Positions 1 to 10,538 are shown, numbered from the stretch's first letter. The stretch is 64,000 nt of DNA from Gammaproteobacteria bacterium (GCA_023475025.1 JAMCWB010000037.1:1-64000), one strand, 5' to 3'. Numbers and translations are program-made. Notes: generated from the letters alone by a model not told the origin.

Positions 1-1032
1 CTCTTTGGTGTGGTGCGCCAGAGCGCTGGGGACACTCGCAGCCAGTGGCAGGATTCGCTGCTCAATGTACAGTTCCCTGAGCGACTGGCAACCCTGGAGC
101 AACTGGCAGAAAGCCGCCGGGTGCCGACGGCCGAGGCGCTGGAAGATTTCTGGTTGCTGCTGCAGGAAGACATGACCGCCAGTGCCCGTATTGCCCGTAT
201 CAATGCGCCGGTTGTCGGTGCGGATGGCCAGCAGCGCGAGGCCGAGGTGGTGCATATCGGCCCCTTTATGGCCCTGCATGGCGGCCAATACCTGAGTTAC
301 AGCAGCGAAGCCAGCCAGTTCGAGGTGCTCCAGCGCCAACCCGGCGGCCGCGGCTTGATCAGTGACTTTGTCGCCCCGCGCACGGACCTGGCCGGTCTGC
401 AGGTCGATGTAACCCGGGGCAATCTGTTGAACCAGCTACAGCGGACCCCGAGCCTGCTTGATCGTGTCCAGCAAGGTGGCCTGGTGGGCTACGTGATTGT
501 TCTGCTGGGTGTGTTCGGTGTGTTGCTGGCGCTGGCGCGCCTGAGCTGGTTGCAACGGATCCAGACCAGGGTCAATCGGCAGGTGGCGGACCTGGACCAT
601 TTGCGCACTGACAACCCACTGGGCCGGGTGCTCGGGGTGATCGGCAGCCAGCCGCGGCTGGAGCAGCTGGATACCCTGGAGCTGAAACTGGATGAGGCGA
701 TTCTCAAGGAAACCCCGGCGCTGGAGCGCTGGCAGGGGCTGATCAAACTGCTGGCCGCCGTTGCGCCCCTGCTCGGCTTGCTGGGTACCGTGACCGGCAT
801 GATTGCCACCTTCCAGGCGATCACCCTGTTTGGTACCGGTGATCCACAGTTGATGGCCGGGGGGATTTCCCAGGCGCTGGTGACCACGGTGCTGGGGCTG
901 ATTGCAGCGATTCCCTTGCTGTTCATGCATGCGCTGGTGGCGGCTCGCAGCAAGTCACTGGTGCAGTTGCTGGAACAACAGAGCGCCGGCCTGATTGCCT
1001 TGCACCTGGGCGAGGAGCGCCCGCGTGAGTGA
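1..1032 (+). CDS. MotA/TolQ/ExbB proton channel family protein with long periplasmic N-terminal region (TtpC-like), 5' truncated by window edge
   Basis: Open frame continues to base 1 (LFGVVRQSAG...); C-terminal LLAAVAPLLGLLGTVTGMIATFQAI...GGISQALVTTVLGLIAAIPLLF is an ExbB/TolQ signature. Confidence 0.85.
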   Translation, partial: LFGVVRQSAGDTRSQWQDSLLNVQFPERLATLEQLAESRRVPTAEALEDFWLLLQEDMTASARIARINAPVVGADGQQREAEVVHIGPFMALHGGQYLSYSSEASQFEVLQRQPGGRGLISDFVAPRTDLAGLQVDVTRGNLLNQLQRTPSLLDRVQQGGLVGYVIVLLGVFGVLLALARLSWLQRIQTRVNRQVADLDHLRTDNPLGRVLGVIGSQPRLEQLDTLELKLDEAILKETPALERWQGLIKLLAAVAPLLGLLGTVTGMIATFQAITLFGTGDPQLMAGGISQALVTTVLGLIAAIPLLFMHALVAARSKSLVQLLEQQSAGLIALHLGEERPRE

Positions 1033-1570
1033 AGGGCTCTGGTTGCTGCGTGATTTTCTGGACAGTGGCGGCTGGGTGCTGTGGAGCATCCTGCTCGTCA
1101 CCATCCTGCTGTGGACGCTGATGCTGGAACGTCTGTGGTTTCTGGCCCGGGTGTTTCCGCGTCAGTCCGGGCAGTGGCAGCAGCGCTGGCAGGCACGCAG
1201 TGATCGCAGCAGCCGCGCGGCGCGGCAGATTCGGGCAGCCTGGCTGGCGCAGGCGCAACAGGCATTGGGCCGTTACCTGCCGCTGGTGCGCGTATTGATT
1301 GCGCTGTGCCCGCTGCTCGGTCTGCTGGGTACTGTGAGTGGCATGATCCAGGTATTCGATGTGCTGGCGCTCAGTGGCCAGGGTAACCCGCGAGCGATGG
1401 CGGCCGGGGTATCACGGGCGACCATCCCGACCATGGCCGGCATGGTGATTGCCATCAGCGGCCTGTTTTGTCTGGCCCGGCTGGATCAACAGTCCCGGCG
1501 GGCCCTGCAGCGGTTGACTGACCGCCTGCGTTACAGCGAGGAGCGACCCCATGCGCATGCGCCGGCATAG
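1025..1570 (+). CDS. exbB: ExbB-like biopolymer transport protein (TonB2 system)
   Basis: GTG start overlapping upstream stop; LCPLLGLLGTVSGMIQVFDVLA signature; followed by ExbD and TonB. Confidence 0.85.
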   Translation: MSEGLWLLRDFLDSGGWVLWSILLVTILLWTLMLERLWFLARVFPRQSGQWQQRWQARSDRSSRAARQIRAAWLAQAQQALGRYLPLVRVLIALCPLLGLLGTVSGMIQVFDVLALSGQGNPRAMAAGVSRATIPTMAGMVIAISGLFCLARLDQQSRRALQRLTDRLRYSEERPHAHAPA

Positions 1571-1961
1571 CAGCAGCGACGAAGATCCCGGTATCGACCT
1601 GACGCCGATGCTTGATGTGGTCTTTATCATGCTGATTTTCTTTATTGTCACCAGCTCCTTTATCCGTGAGTCAGGGATCACCGTGCAATCACCCTCGGCC
1701 AGCAGTGCTACCGAGCAGACGCGTGGCAATATCCTGATTGCGGTCAATCCACAGGGTGAGATCTGGATTGATCGCCAGGTTGTGGATATTCGCGCTGTGC
1801 GTGCCACCGTCGAGCGTTTGCGTGTCGATCAGCCGGATAGTAGCGTGGTGGTCCAGGCCGATCAGGACGCCCGCAGTGGTCTGGTGATCCAGGTGATGGA
1901 CCAGGTGCGACTGGCTGGTGTGGCTGATGTCGCCCTGGCTGCGACTGTCGAGCGTCGTTGA
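1551..1961 (+). CDS. exbD: ExbD/TolR family biopolymer transport protein
   Basis: IDLTPMLDVVFIMLIFFIVTSSF N-terminal TM signature. Confidence 0.9.
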   Translation: MRMRRHSSSDEDPGIDLTPMLDVVFIMLIFFIVTSSFIRESGITVQSPSASSATEQTRGNILIAVNPQGEIWIDRQVVDIRAVRATVERLRVDQPDSSVVVQADQDARSGLVIQVMDQVRLAGVADVALAATVERR

Positions 1962-2626
1962 TGCGCCTGTTGCTGAGCTTTATCGCCGCGCTTGGCGTCG
2001 CCCTTGGCCTCTTTGCCTTGATGCTGGCGCTGGTCAGCCCGCCACGTGATGACCGCCTGCCGGACGACGAGCTGGCGCGGGTCAGTTTTGTCCGCAGCCT
2101 GAGTGACACCGATACCGAGCGACGCGAGCGCCAGCGACCTGAACCACCTCCCCAGCCGCAGCCGCCACAAACACCGCAACCACCACAGCCACCCCAGGCC
2201 GAGGTAGCGCCTCAGGTAGAGCTGAATATCGCCTTGCCGCAAGTAGCCAGTGCAATCAGCCTAGACGCTGCCCCGGCGCCCAGCAACCTGGATATGGCTG
2301 CCACGCCAGCGCCGACGGCCCCGGTAGCGGACGGGCCGCCGGGTAGCAGTGAAGAGGTCACCCCGCTGGTGGAGATCCCACCGAACTACCCCCAGCGCGC
2401 CCTGGCCGCCGGCATTGAAGGGGAGGTTACCCTGGCCTTTACCATTACCGCTGATGGGCGCGTGGACAACCTGCGCGTCGTTCACGCCGAACCGCCCGGG
2501 GTGTTCGACCGTGAGGCGCGGCGCGCAGCCATGCGCTGGCGCTTTGCACCACGCCGGGAAGATGGCCAGGCGGTGGCGCGGGAGGCGACCAAAACCCTCT
2601 ACTTCCGCCTGGATGGAGGCCGCTGA
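1958..2626 (+). CDS. tonB: Energy transducer TonB
   Basis: N-terminal TM, Pro-rich spacer (PEPPPQPQPPQTPQPPQPPQ), C-terminal PPNYPQRALAAGIEGEVTLAFTI. Confidence 0.9.
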   Translation: MMRLLLSFIAALGVALGLFALMLALVSPPRDDRLPDDELARVSFVRSLSDTDTERRERQRPEPPPQPQPPQTPQPPQPPQAEVAPQVELNIALPQVASAISLDAAPAPSNLDMAATPAPTAPVADGPPGSSEEVTPLVEIPPNYPQRALAAGIEGEVTLAFTITADGRVDNLRVVHAEPPGVFDREARRAAMRWRFAPRREDGQAVAREATKTLYFRLDGGR

Positions 2627-3717
2627 TGCGTACTTTGCTGCTGTTGCTCTGCGTGCTGCCACTGGTGTCATTGTATGCGCAAACCCAGAGTGTTGATCCT
2701 GCGGTATACCGTGCCCTGAACAGCGCCCAGCAAATGCAGGATGCCGGTGAGCTGGCGCAGGCACAGCGCACCTTGCGCGAGGCGCTGGCGTCAGCCGCGG
2801 ATAACTCTCTGGAAGCGGCCCTGCTGCATCAGCGCCTCGGTTATCTGGCGATTGCCAATGAAGACTACCCCGCGGCTATCACGGGTCTGCGCTCAGCGCT
2901 GGAGAGCGAGCAACTGGCCACTGAGGTGGCGCGGCAGGATCGGCTCAATCTGGCACAGCTGTACCTGTTACGCGAACAGCCGCAGCCCGCCATCGAGCTG
3001 TTTTTGCTCGAACGGCAAGCGGCGCCTTTGCCCTTGTCCAGTAAACGCCTGCTGGTTCAGGCCTATATGCAGACCGGCGACTACCGCGCCGCCTTGCCTC
3101 TGGCCGAAGCCGTGGTGGCTGCAGACGCCAGCGTTGAAGATACCTGGTACCAGTTACTGGTCGGCCTCAATCACCGCTTGCAGCGCTACTCGGCGGCCGT
3201 GGACTGGCAGCAGGTACTGGTGCGGCGTAATCCCGGCAGTATCAGTGCCTGGCGCCAGCTGGCGGGGTTGCAAAGCATGGCTGGTCAGCAGCGCGCGGCC
3301 GCTGCCAGCTTGCGCCTGGCCCGGGAGGCCGGATTGAAGCTGACAGAGCAGGACCTGGATAACCTGATTGCCCTGCAGGTGCAGGCCAATGCGCCCTGGC
3401 AAGCAGCGCGGTTGACCGAAGAGCTGATGGCTGCCGGCCTGCTGACGGCGCGCCGGTCCCGCCAACAGCAGTTGGCGCAGCTATGGCAGCAGGCGCGTGA
3501 TCACGAGCGCGCCCTGGCGGCCTGGACTCAGGTAGCTGAAGCCAGTGGCCGCGCGGAGCACTGGCTGCAGCTGGCCGGGTTACATTTTCAGCAGGCTGAC
3601 TGGTCAGCGCTGTTGGCCGCACTGGAGCGGGCCGAAAGCACTGCCAACAGCCAGCAGCGCCAGCGTATTGCAGAGTGGCGCCGTTATGCGCAGCAGCATA
3701 CCGAGGCTGCCGAGTAA
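2626..3717 (+). CDS. Tetratricopeptide repeat protein of the TonB2 cluster
   Basis: Signal peptide, TPR-like helical repeats, ATG overlaps the tonB stop. Confidence 0.75.
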   Translation: MRTLLLLLCVLPLVSLYAQTQSVDPAVYRALNSAQQMQDAGELAQAQRTLREALASAADNSLEAALLHQRLGYLAIANEDYPAAITGLRSALESEQLATEVARQDRLNLAQLYLLREQPQPAIELFLLERQAAPLPLSSKRLLVQAYMQTGDYRAALPLAEAVVAADASVEDTWYQLLVGLNHRLQRYSAAVDWQQVLVRRNPGSISAWRQLAGLQSMAGQQRAAAASLRLAREAGLKLTEQDLDNLIALQVQANAPWQAARLTEELMAAGLLTARRSRQQQLAQLWQQARDHERALAAWTQVAEASGRAEHWLQLAGLHFQQADWSALLAALERAESTANSQQRQRIAEWRRYAQQHTEAAE

Positions 3718-3753
3718 CAGGCGCTGGCGGCGGACGATTGCTGTCAAAAGGGT

Positions 3754-4275
3754 TTAGTAGACGTAGGGCTCTACATCCGCCGCACTGATGCGATAGCCGG
3801 CATTGGCCAGTTCGCTTTCGACCAGATCGACCTGCATTTCACCGCTGATCCAGAATGGCTGGTAGAGATCAGCCAGGGCGATGGCCTGCTGACTTTTTAC
3901 ATGCACAATCTGGTTCGAGGGCGGCGGTGGCACGTGAATGCAGGCGCCGAAGTAGGGCACCAGCAGGAATTCGTCGACCTTGCCTTCCGGGGTGATGCCC
4001 AGCGGTACTATGTAGCCGGGTAGCTTGATGCGCTTGCCGTGCAGGTCATCGACCACCGGGGCCATGGGCTCCATCTGCACGGCCGGGTCGCCGTACTCAC
4101 CTTCCATCATGTCGGCCAGGTCGTTCATGCCATGCATCGGCTCCGGCATGCCGATCATGTGCTGGGCATCCGGTGGTACCAGGTCAAACCAGGTCAGTTC
4201 CTGCACATTGGCCAGCACGGGTTGCAGTGCCAGCAACAGCAGGCTGATCAGTGAAGCTCCCAGGTAACGCGACAT
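3754..4275 (-). CDS. DUF3299 domain-containing periplasmic protein
   Basis: Start reassigned to MSRYLGASL (signal peptide); GKRIKLPGYIVPLG...FLLVPYFGACIHVPPPPSNQIVHV is typical DUF3299. Confidence 0.8.
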   Translation of the reverse strand: MSRYLGASLISLLLLALQPVLANVQELTWFDLVPPDAQHMIGMPEPMHGMNDLADMMEGEYGDPAVQMEPMAPVVDDLHGKRIKLPGYIVPLGITPEGKVDEFLLVPYFGACIHVPPPPSNQIVHVKSQQAIALADLYQPFWISGEMQVDLVESELANAGYRISAADVEPYVY

Positions 4276-4285
4276 AAGCAACCTC

Positions 4286-5548
4286 TCAGGTACGAATCGA
4301 CAGGCCATCCACCAGGGATTGGCGGTAGGCGCGCCAGGCCGGGGGTGGCTGTGGTGGTTGCGGGGCGAGCAGAATAGCGCCGAGCAGCTTGGCTTCATAG
4401 AGCCCGGGTGCACTGATGCCGATATGAATACCGTAATTGGACAAGATCCAGGGCTGAGAAATTCCCAGTGCGATATACAGCAATGCCAGCCCGAGCAGGA
4501 TGCCGGCCAGCGCCAGGCTGGCCGCCTCCAGCAGCAAAAGGCCGAAGATATGTCGGGGCTTGGCGCCCACCGAGCGCAGGATCGCCATTTCGCGGCGGCG
4601 CTCGTTCAGGCTGGTCAGAATGGCGGTGAGCATACCGACCAGACCAGTCAGTACCACGAAGATGGAGACGATAAAGAGTGCTTTTTCGGCGACGCCGAGC
4701 AGGCTCCACAACTCTTGCAGGGCGACGCCTGGCAGAATCGCCAACAGAGGTTCGCCGCGATGCTGGTTGACGTCGCGCTGCACGGCAAAAGTGCTGACGC
4801 GGTTTTCCAGCCCGACCAGCATGGCGGTAATCGCACTCGGCGTCAGGTCCAGCTCGCGGGCTTCCTCGGCGCTGACGGCCGCGCTGCCGCGCGCGGGCAT
4901 GCCCTGTTGCCAGTCCACATGCAGGGCTTCCATGCCTTCCAGGCTGATATGTACGGTGCGGTCGACCGGTGTGCCGGTGCGTTCGAGAATGCCGCTGACA
5001 AAAAACGGCTTGTCGTCATGGGCGACAAAACTGACGGCGCCGGTGCCATGGGCCAGCACAATCTTGTCACCCAGCTGGTAATTCAGTTCGCGCGCAATAT
5101 CGGCGCCGAGTACCGCATCATAGAGGTCATCAAAGGCCTCGCCCTGGGCGAAGGCCAGCGGCTGTTGGCGGCCGTAGCGATAGCGTTCGAAATAGGTCAG
5201 GTTGGTGCCCATCACCGGAAAGCCGCGGTGGGAGTCACCGAGGGAGATAGGAATGGTCCAGGCGACGCGCGGGTGATCGCTGACGAACTGGTAGCTGTCC
5301 CAGCGGATATTGTTGGTGGCATGGCCGATGCGAAAGACCGAATAGAGCAGTAACTGCACCGAGCCGGAACGGGCACCTACGATCAGGTCGGTGCCGGCGA
5401 TGGTATTGGCAAAGCTGGCGCGCGCCTCGGTACGCACCTTTTCCACCGCCAGCAACAGGGTCACGCTGAGGGCGATAGCCAGTACCGTGAGTAGCGCGGT
5501 AAAGCGGCGATTGGCCAGACTGCGCAAAGACAATGAAAGCAGATACAT
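4286..5548 (-). CDS. ABC transporter permease (FtsX/MacB family)
   Basis: MYLLSLSLRSLANRRFTALLTVLAIALSVTLLLAVE; C-terminal FtsX domain. Confidence 0.88.
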   Translation of the reverse strand: MYLLSLSLRSLANRRFTALLTVLAIALSVTLLLAVEKVRTEARASFANTIAGTDLIVGARSGSVQLLLYSVFRIGHATNNIRWDSYQFVSDHPRVAWTIPISLGDSHRGFPVMGTNLTYFERYRYGRQQPLAFAQGEAFDDLYDAVLGADIARELNYQLGDKIVLAHGTGAVSFVAHDDKPFFVSGILERTGTPVDRTVHISLEGMEALHVDWQQGMPARGSAAVSAEEARELDLTPSAITAMLVGLENRVSTFAVQRDVNQHRGEPLLAILPGVALQELWSLLGVAEKALFIVSIFVVLTGLVGMLTAILTSLNERRREMAILRSVGAKPRHIFGLLLLEAASLALAGILLGLALLYIALGISQPWILSNYGIHIGISAPGLYEAKLLGAILLAPQPPQPPPAWRAYRQSLVDGLSIRT

Positions 5549-6261
5549 CAGCTTGCCTCCGAGGCCTGGGGTACGCGATTGAGTTGCGGCAGCGACAGGC
5601 TGCGATCAAACAGGCTTTCCAGCGCCGCATCATGGCTGACAAACAGCAGACTGCTGCCGGCCTCATCGCAGGTGCGGAACAGCAGCTGCAAAAAGGCTTC
5701 GCGGCTGTCGGCGTCCAGGGCCGAGGTGGGCTCGTCAGCAATCACCAACTCCGGGCTGCCAATCAGGGCGCGGGCCGCAGCGACCCGCTGTTGCTGGCCT
5801 ATCGAGAGCTCGGTGACTGGCCGAGCCAGCAGGGCCGCATCACGCAAACCCAGATGGCCCAGCAGGGTCAGGGCGGCCTGCTCGAGCGTATCTGCAGCGG
5901 CCAGGGTGCGTTCACGGCGCAGGCGCGAGAAGCGGCAAGGCAGCACCACGTTCTCGACCACCGACAGGTAGGGCAGCAGGTTGAACATCTGGAAAATATA
6001 GCCGGTATGGTCAGCCCGGAAGCGATCACGGCGCACCGAGGACAGCTGCGCCAGATTCTGACCCAGCAGCTGGATCTTGCCCGAGGCCGGCAGGTAAACA
6101 CCACCCAGCAGTCCCAGCAACGTGGTTTTGCCACTGCCGGAGGGACCTTTGAGAAAGACCTTGTCGCCGGGTTGCAGGACCAATTGCCCGATATCCAGCA
6201 GGGTCGGCTGGCCGGGCCAGGCGTAGGTGATATGGGTGAGCTCGATCACCGGTGTGGACAT
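5548..6261 (-). CDS. ABC transporter ATP-binding protein (LolD/MacB-like)
   Basis: Walker A GPSGSGKTTLL, signature LSIGQQQRVAAARAL, Walker B LVIADEPTSALD. Confidence 0.93.
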   Translation of the reverse strand: MSTPVIELTHITYAWPGQPTLLDIGQLVLQPGDKVFLKGPSGSGKTTLLGLLGGVYLPASGKIQLLGQNLAQLSSVRRDRFRADHTGYIFQMFNLLPYLSVVENVVLPCRFSRLRRERTLAAADTLEQAALTLLGHLGLRDAALLARPVTELSIGQQQRVAAARALIGSPELVIADEPTSALDADSREAFLQLLFRTCDEAGSSLLFVSHDAALESLFDRSLSLPQLNRVPQASEAS

Positions 6262-6353
6262 GGACGGCTCCCAGAATAAGCAATGGAAAACAGAGAGGCA
6301 GCGTAGCGGCTGCTACCGCGGGCAACAAGGGCCGGCTGTCCGGCCCGCTGGCG

Positions 6354-6983
6354 TCAGAAGCGGATGCGGTTGTTGCCTGCGCTCAGCTCGCCACCCTGCT
6401 GGCCGCTGGGTGTGATGGCTTGCAAGATGAGCGTCTCGGTGCGCGGAAAGTGCTCGAACAGGCTCACGTCCAGGGTGCTCAAGGCCTCCGGGTTGCTGCA
6501 GGTAAACTGGTACTGGGCGCTGATGTCGTTGTGTGCACGCGCTTTGTCGCCATGCTTGTGGTCATGGTCATGCTGGTGTGTTGCCTCGACTGCGGCAAAG
6601 ATCGGGCTCTCGAGTGTTACTTCGTCCAGAGTGCAGCCAGCAGCGGATGGCAAGCTGATCACGCTGTCGGCCTGCCGCAAGGTGTCCATGGCAGCCCGGG
6701 TGGTGGCTATATCGGTATTACTGCTGGGCAGGTATTCAAAGCCAAGGATATTGTCTGCCGGGCTGTCCAGTTCGACAGCCAGAATGGCGCCATCCAGTAC
6801 CAGGTTAAGATTGGCGACGCCATGCACATGTGCACCCAGGCTGTCGCCGTGATCGTGGTGGTGTTTATCATGGCTATGGTCATGCGCGTGGTGTTTGTGC
6901 CCATGGTCATGGTTGGAATGGGCATGCAGGGCAAAGGCCAGACTGGTCAAGAGTCCGCCGGCAATCAGGGGCAGTACGCGCAT
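6354..6983 (-). CDS. DUF2796/ZrgA-like His-rich periplasmic zinc-binding protein
   Basis: Signal peptide followed by HAHSNHDHGHKHHAHDHSHDKHHHDHGDSLGAHVHG; upstream of ABC/ABC/DUF3299, same order as recalled for P. aeruginosa PA4063-PA4066. Confidence 0.85.
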   Translation of the reverse strand: MRVLPLIAGGLLTSLAFALHAHSNHDHGHKHHAHDHSHDKHHHDHGDSLGAHVHGVANLNLVLDGAILAVELDSPADNILGFEYLPSSNTDIATTRAAMDTLRQADSVISLPSAAGCTLDEVTLESPIFAAVEATHQHDHDHKHGDKARAHNDISAQYQFTCSNPEALSTLDVSLFEHFPRTETLILQAITPSGQQGGELSAGNNRIRF

Positions 6984-7018
6984 GGTGTTTCCTCGCGATA
7001 GGTTCAAGATGCCTTGAT

Positions 7019-7031
7019 GTTATCTTATAAC
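7019..7031. promoter_or_regulatory. Candidate Zur box (GTTATcttATAAC)
   Basis: Perfect 5-3-5 inverted repeat about 35 bp upstream of the zrgA-like start; resembles the gammaproteobacterial Zur consensus GTTATANTATAAC. Confidence 0.7.
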
Positions 7032-7066
7032 TTTTCTACCAGCCAGTGCCTTGCCGATCTGGTCGA

Positions 7067-7936
7067 TCAATACAGCGCCTGGTAGAGCTTGCGTCGATAC
7101 TCGATGGTCAATGGGTGGTCATTGCCGAGCAGGTCGAAGACCTCCAGCAGGGTGCGCTGCGGGCTGTTGTCGGCATAGCCGCGATCCTGTTGCAGCAGTG
7201 TCAGCAGGCGGGGTAGCGCCTGTTGCGGTTGTTGTGCGGCCAGGTCAAGAATCGCCAGTTGGAACTGTGCTTCGCTGTCAGTCGCCTGGCTGGCCAGGCG
7301 CTGCTCCAGGGCTGCGCGAGCTGGTAGGTCAACCGCCTGTTGGCGGAAGCTGATTTGTGCCTTGATGCCATTGATCGCCTGGCGATTGGCATCCTTGTTG
7401 TCCAGCCGGGACAGCGCTTCGGTCGCGGCGGTGAATTCATCCTGGCTGGCCAGCGCACTGGCCAGCAGCAGCCAGAGACGGTCGTCGGCTGTGTCGCTCA
7501 GGGCCTGTTGCAACAGGGCAGTGGCAGCCGGCAGGTCACCGGCGGCAATCAGGGCTTCTGCCTGAGCGCCGATATCGGTGGCTTCACTGTCAATCACCGG
7601 GGCGCTGACGTGGGGCGCGAGCAGCTCGCGAATGGCACTTTCCGGTTGCGCACCATTGAAGCCTTCCACCGGTTGACCGTCCTTGAACAGCACTACGGTG
7701 GGCAAACTGCGAATGCCAAAGCGCTGAGTCAGCCCCGGGTGCGCATCGCAGTCGACCTTGGCCATGAGCATCTCACCGCCGAAGCTTTCAGTGATTTTCG
7801 CCAGCACCGGCATCAGGGCCTTGCAGGGCGCACACCAGTCGGCCCAGAAGTCTACCAACACGGGTTTGTGGTGCGAGTTCTCGATCACATAGCGGTCAAA
7901 GTCAGCTTCGCTGACATCAAAGATATAGTCTGACAT
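7067..7936 (-). CDS. ybbN: Thioredoxin-like co-chaperone YbbN/CnoX
   Basis: VDFWADWCAPCKALMPVLAKI thioredoxin domain plus C-terminal TPR region. Confidence 0.88.
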   Translation of the reverse strand: MSDYIFDVSEADFDRYVIENSHHKPVLVDFWADWCAPCKALMPVLAKITESFGGEMLMAKVDCDAHPGLTQRFGIRSLPTVVLFKDGQPVEGFNGAQPESAIRELLAPHVSAPVIDSEATDIGAQAEALIAAGDLPAATALLQQALSDTADDRLWLLLASALASQDEFTAATEALSRLDNKDANRQAINGIKAQISFRQQAVDLPARAALEQRLASQATDSEAQFQLAILDLAAQQPQQALPRLLTLLQQDRGYADNSPQRTLLEVFDLLGNDHPLTIEYRRKLYQALY

Positions 7937-8012
7937 GCGTGGGGTCCGATGCTGTTTGAATGTTATGCATAGTGTGGGCGCTACCCGGGTAAATCAAGCT
8001 GACTGCGATTGA

Positions 8013-8684
8013 TCAGACGCTCTGGTACAAAGCTACCTGACGAAACTCCAACGGCTCACCCAGATCCGGCCAGGTCTGACCGCTCAGGGTCGCTATCTTG
8101 CGGTAGTCAGGGCGCTCCAGGTGACGCACCCTGGAGTCGGCAATCAGGCATTGGCTGGCGCGGGTCTTGAAGTGCTCGAGCAGTGGGTAGTTGTCACGGT
8201 CATAGAGCACGTCGGCGGCCAGCAGCAGATCAAGCGGCTGATCGATGGCAAAAAAGTCGCCGGCCACCTGAAGGGGTATCTGATTCAGGTCAGCGTTCAG
8301 TTGGCAGGCCCGCTGTGCTCCCGGGTCCAGATCGCAGGCGATACTCGCGCTGGCACCGGCCAGGGCGCAGGCAATGGCGACAATACCGGAGCCGCTGCCA
8401 AAGTCGAGCACCCGCTTTCCGCGTACCTGCTCCGGGTGATCAAGAATCCAGCGCGCCAGTGCCAGGCCGCTGCCCCAGCAAAACCCCCAATAGGGTGGCT
8501 CATCCAGCAGCTGCTGGGTTTCCTCGCTGGCAAAGGCGCGCTCAAGGTTGTCCGGGTCAAGCAGCCAGAGGCGGATTTCCGGCAGCCCGGGCAGGCTGCT
8601 CAGCTTGAGTCGCGCCTCCGGCAAAATCTGTTGTAGCGAGGTTTCGAGCTGCTGGTGCAGGGGCGAGGTTGATACGGTGGTCAT
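8013..8684 (-). CDS. Class I SAM-dependent methyltransferase (ETFB/Nnt1-like)
   Basis: VLDFGSGSGIVAIACALAGA motif I; PPYWGFCWGSGLALARWI. Confidence 0.8.
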   Translation of the reverse strand: MTTVSTSPLHQQLETSLQQILPEARLKLSSLPGLPEIRLWLLDPDNLERAFASEETQQLLDEPPYWGFCWGSGLALARWILDHPEQVRGKRVLDFGSGSGIVAIACALAGASASIACDLDPGAQRACQLNADLNQIPLQVAGDFFAIDQPLDLLLAADVLYDRDNYPLLEHFKTRASQCLIADSRVRHLERPDYRKIATLSGQTWPDLGEPLEFRQVALYQSV

Positions 8685-8848
8685 GCAGAGAGCCTTAAGA
8701 GCGCCTTGACAGGTGGCGAATTAGTTGGTGCCTGGTTTGACTGTGAATTCTACGCTGTTTGCGGCACGGCAAGGCGATTGATCAGCATTTATTCAGCGCC
8801 TGCCAGCGGGTAAGATGGGGCCATACCCACTGGTTCAGGAAGCTTGCC

Positions 8849-9316
8849 ATGCATTGCCCCTTTTGTGGTGCCGTTGACACCAAGGTGATTGACTCGCGGT
8901 TGGTCGCTGAAGGTGATCAGGTGCGCCGACGGCGTGAGTGCCTGGCTTGTCAGGAGCGCTTTACCACCTTTGAAACCGCCGAACTGGTGATGCCGCGCCT
9001 GATCAAGCAGGACGGCCGACGTCAGCCCTTCGATGAAGACAAGCTGCGTGCCGGCATGCAGCGGGCGCTGGAAAAGCGCCCGGTCAGCGTGGAAGAGATC
9101 GAGGCGGGTATCGGCCGCATCAAGCACCGCTTGCGCGCCACCGGCGAGCGTGAAGTCAATGCCATGGTGGTCGGTGAAATGGTGATGGATGAGCTCAAGC
9201 AGCTGGATGAAGTGGCCTATATCCGCTTCGCGTCTGTTTACCGCCGCTTCCAGGACCTGAATCAGTTCCGCGAGGAGATCGAGCGCTTGTCCCGGGGTGG
9301 CCAACCCGATGAGTGA
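8849..9316 (+). CDS. nrdR: Transcriptional repressor NrdR
   Basis: [42 protein letters not shown] zinc ribbon plus ATP-cone. Confidence 0.97.
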   Translation: MHCPFCGAVDTKVIDSRLVAEGDQVRRRRECLACQERFTTFETAELVMPRLIKQDGRRQPFDEDKLRAGMQRALEKRPVSVEEIEAGIGRIKHRLRATGEREVNAMVVGEMVMDELKQLDEVAYIRFASVYRRFQDLNQFREEIERLSRGGQPDE

Positions 9317-10421
9317 TCAGCAGTGGATGCTGCGGGCCTTGCAGCTGGCGCAGCAAGGGCTGTACTCGACCGAGCCCAATCCCCGGGTTGGTTGCGTTCT
9401 GGTCCGTGACGGTCTGGTTGTGGGGGAGGGCTGGCATGCGCGCGCCGGGGAGGGCCACGCCGAAGTCAATGCGCTGGCCCAGGCCGGCGCACGCGCGTGC
9501 GGTGCTACGGCCTATGTCACCCTGGAACCCTGCAGTCATTTCGGTAAAACGCCGCCCTGCGCCGATGCCTTGATCCGCGCGGGCGTCAGCCGCGTGGTGG
9601 TAGGTATGCAAGACCCCAATCCGCAGGTGGCCGGCCAGGGGCTGGCCCGTTTGCAGGCGGCGGGTATTGCCGTCACCAGCGGCGTGCAGGAAGCGGATGC
9701 TCGCGCATTGAATCCCGGTTTTATCAAACGCATGCAGCAAGGTCTGCCCTGGGTGCGTCTGAAGCTGGCGATGAGTCTGGATGGGCGCACGGCGATGGCC
9801 AGTGGCGAAAGCCAGTGGATAACCGGGCCAGCGGCACGTGCCGATGTGCAGCGCTGGCGGGCGCGCAGCGGGGCAGTGATCAGTGGCGCAGACAGCGTGC
9901 TGTTGGATGACTCGGCGCTCACGGTGCGTCGGGAGCAGTTGGGCCTGCCGGAGGCCGAGGCCGCCCTGGCAGCCGAACGCCAACCCTTGCGGGTGCTGAT
10001 CGATGGCCGCTTGCGTGTACCTTTGCAGCAGCGGCTGTTTCAACTGGCAGGCCCTACCCTGGTTGCAACCCTGAACGATGAGCGCAAGGACGACTATCAG
10101 GCCGCTGGCAGCGAGCTGCTGGCGCTGCCGAATGCCGACGCCAGTCAGGTCGATTTGACGGCCCTGCTGACGATCCTGGCGCAAAGAGGTTGTAACGAGG
10201 TGTTGGTCGAGTCCGGCGCGCGCCTCGCCGCAGCATTCTGGCAGGCCGGGCTGGTTGATGAGCTGCTGGTCTATATGGCCCCGCGCCTGCTCGGCAGCAG
10301 CGCCCGGCCCTTGCTGGACTTGCCGTTTACCCAGATGAGTGAGGCTCAGGATGTGCATATCGAGGAGCTGCGCAGCATCGGCAATGACTGGCTGATTCGT
10401 GCCCGGCCGATAGGGCGCTGA
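9309..10421 (+). CDS. ribD: Bifunctional riboflavin biosynthesis deaminase/reductase RibD
   Basis: GHAEVNAL...[19 protein letters not shown] deaminase motif. Confidence 0.95.
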   Translation: MSDQQWMLRALQLAQQGLYSTEPNPRVGCVLVRDGLVVGEGWHARAGEGHAEVNALAQAGARACGATAYVTLEPCSHFGKTPPCADALIRAGVSRVVVGMQDPNPQVAGQGLARLQAAGIAVTSGVQEADARALNPGFIKRMQQGLPWVRLKLAMSLDGRTAMASGESQWITGPAARADVQRWRARSGAVISGADSVLLDDSALTVRREQLGLPEAEAALAAERQPLRVLIDGRLRVPLQQRLFQLAGPTLVATLNDERKDDYQAAGSELLALPNADASQVDLTALLTILAQRGCNEVLVESGARLAAAFWQAGLVDELLVYMAPRLLGSSARPLLDLPFTQMSEAQDVHIEELRSIGNDWLIRARPIGR

Positions 10422-10538
10422 GCTAACCGGTCGCCCACCTGATCCGGTCGCCGACACACGGTGATACCGCAGGGGCAGCCAATGGGCCCCGGCTTGGGTA
10501 TAATGCCGCGTTTTCCATCTTCTGCGAGCAATCAGCCT

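Noticed and set aside
4319-5353. 344-aa plus-strand ORF opposite the ABC permease
   Set aside because: Antisense of a well-supported FtsX-type permease; low-complexity Gln/Ala composition typical of shadow ORFs.
10422-10538. FMN riboswitch before ribE
   Set aside because: The intergenic stretch lacks the conserved RFN element blocks; only a TATAAT-like -10 box is visible.
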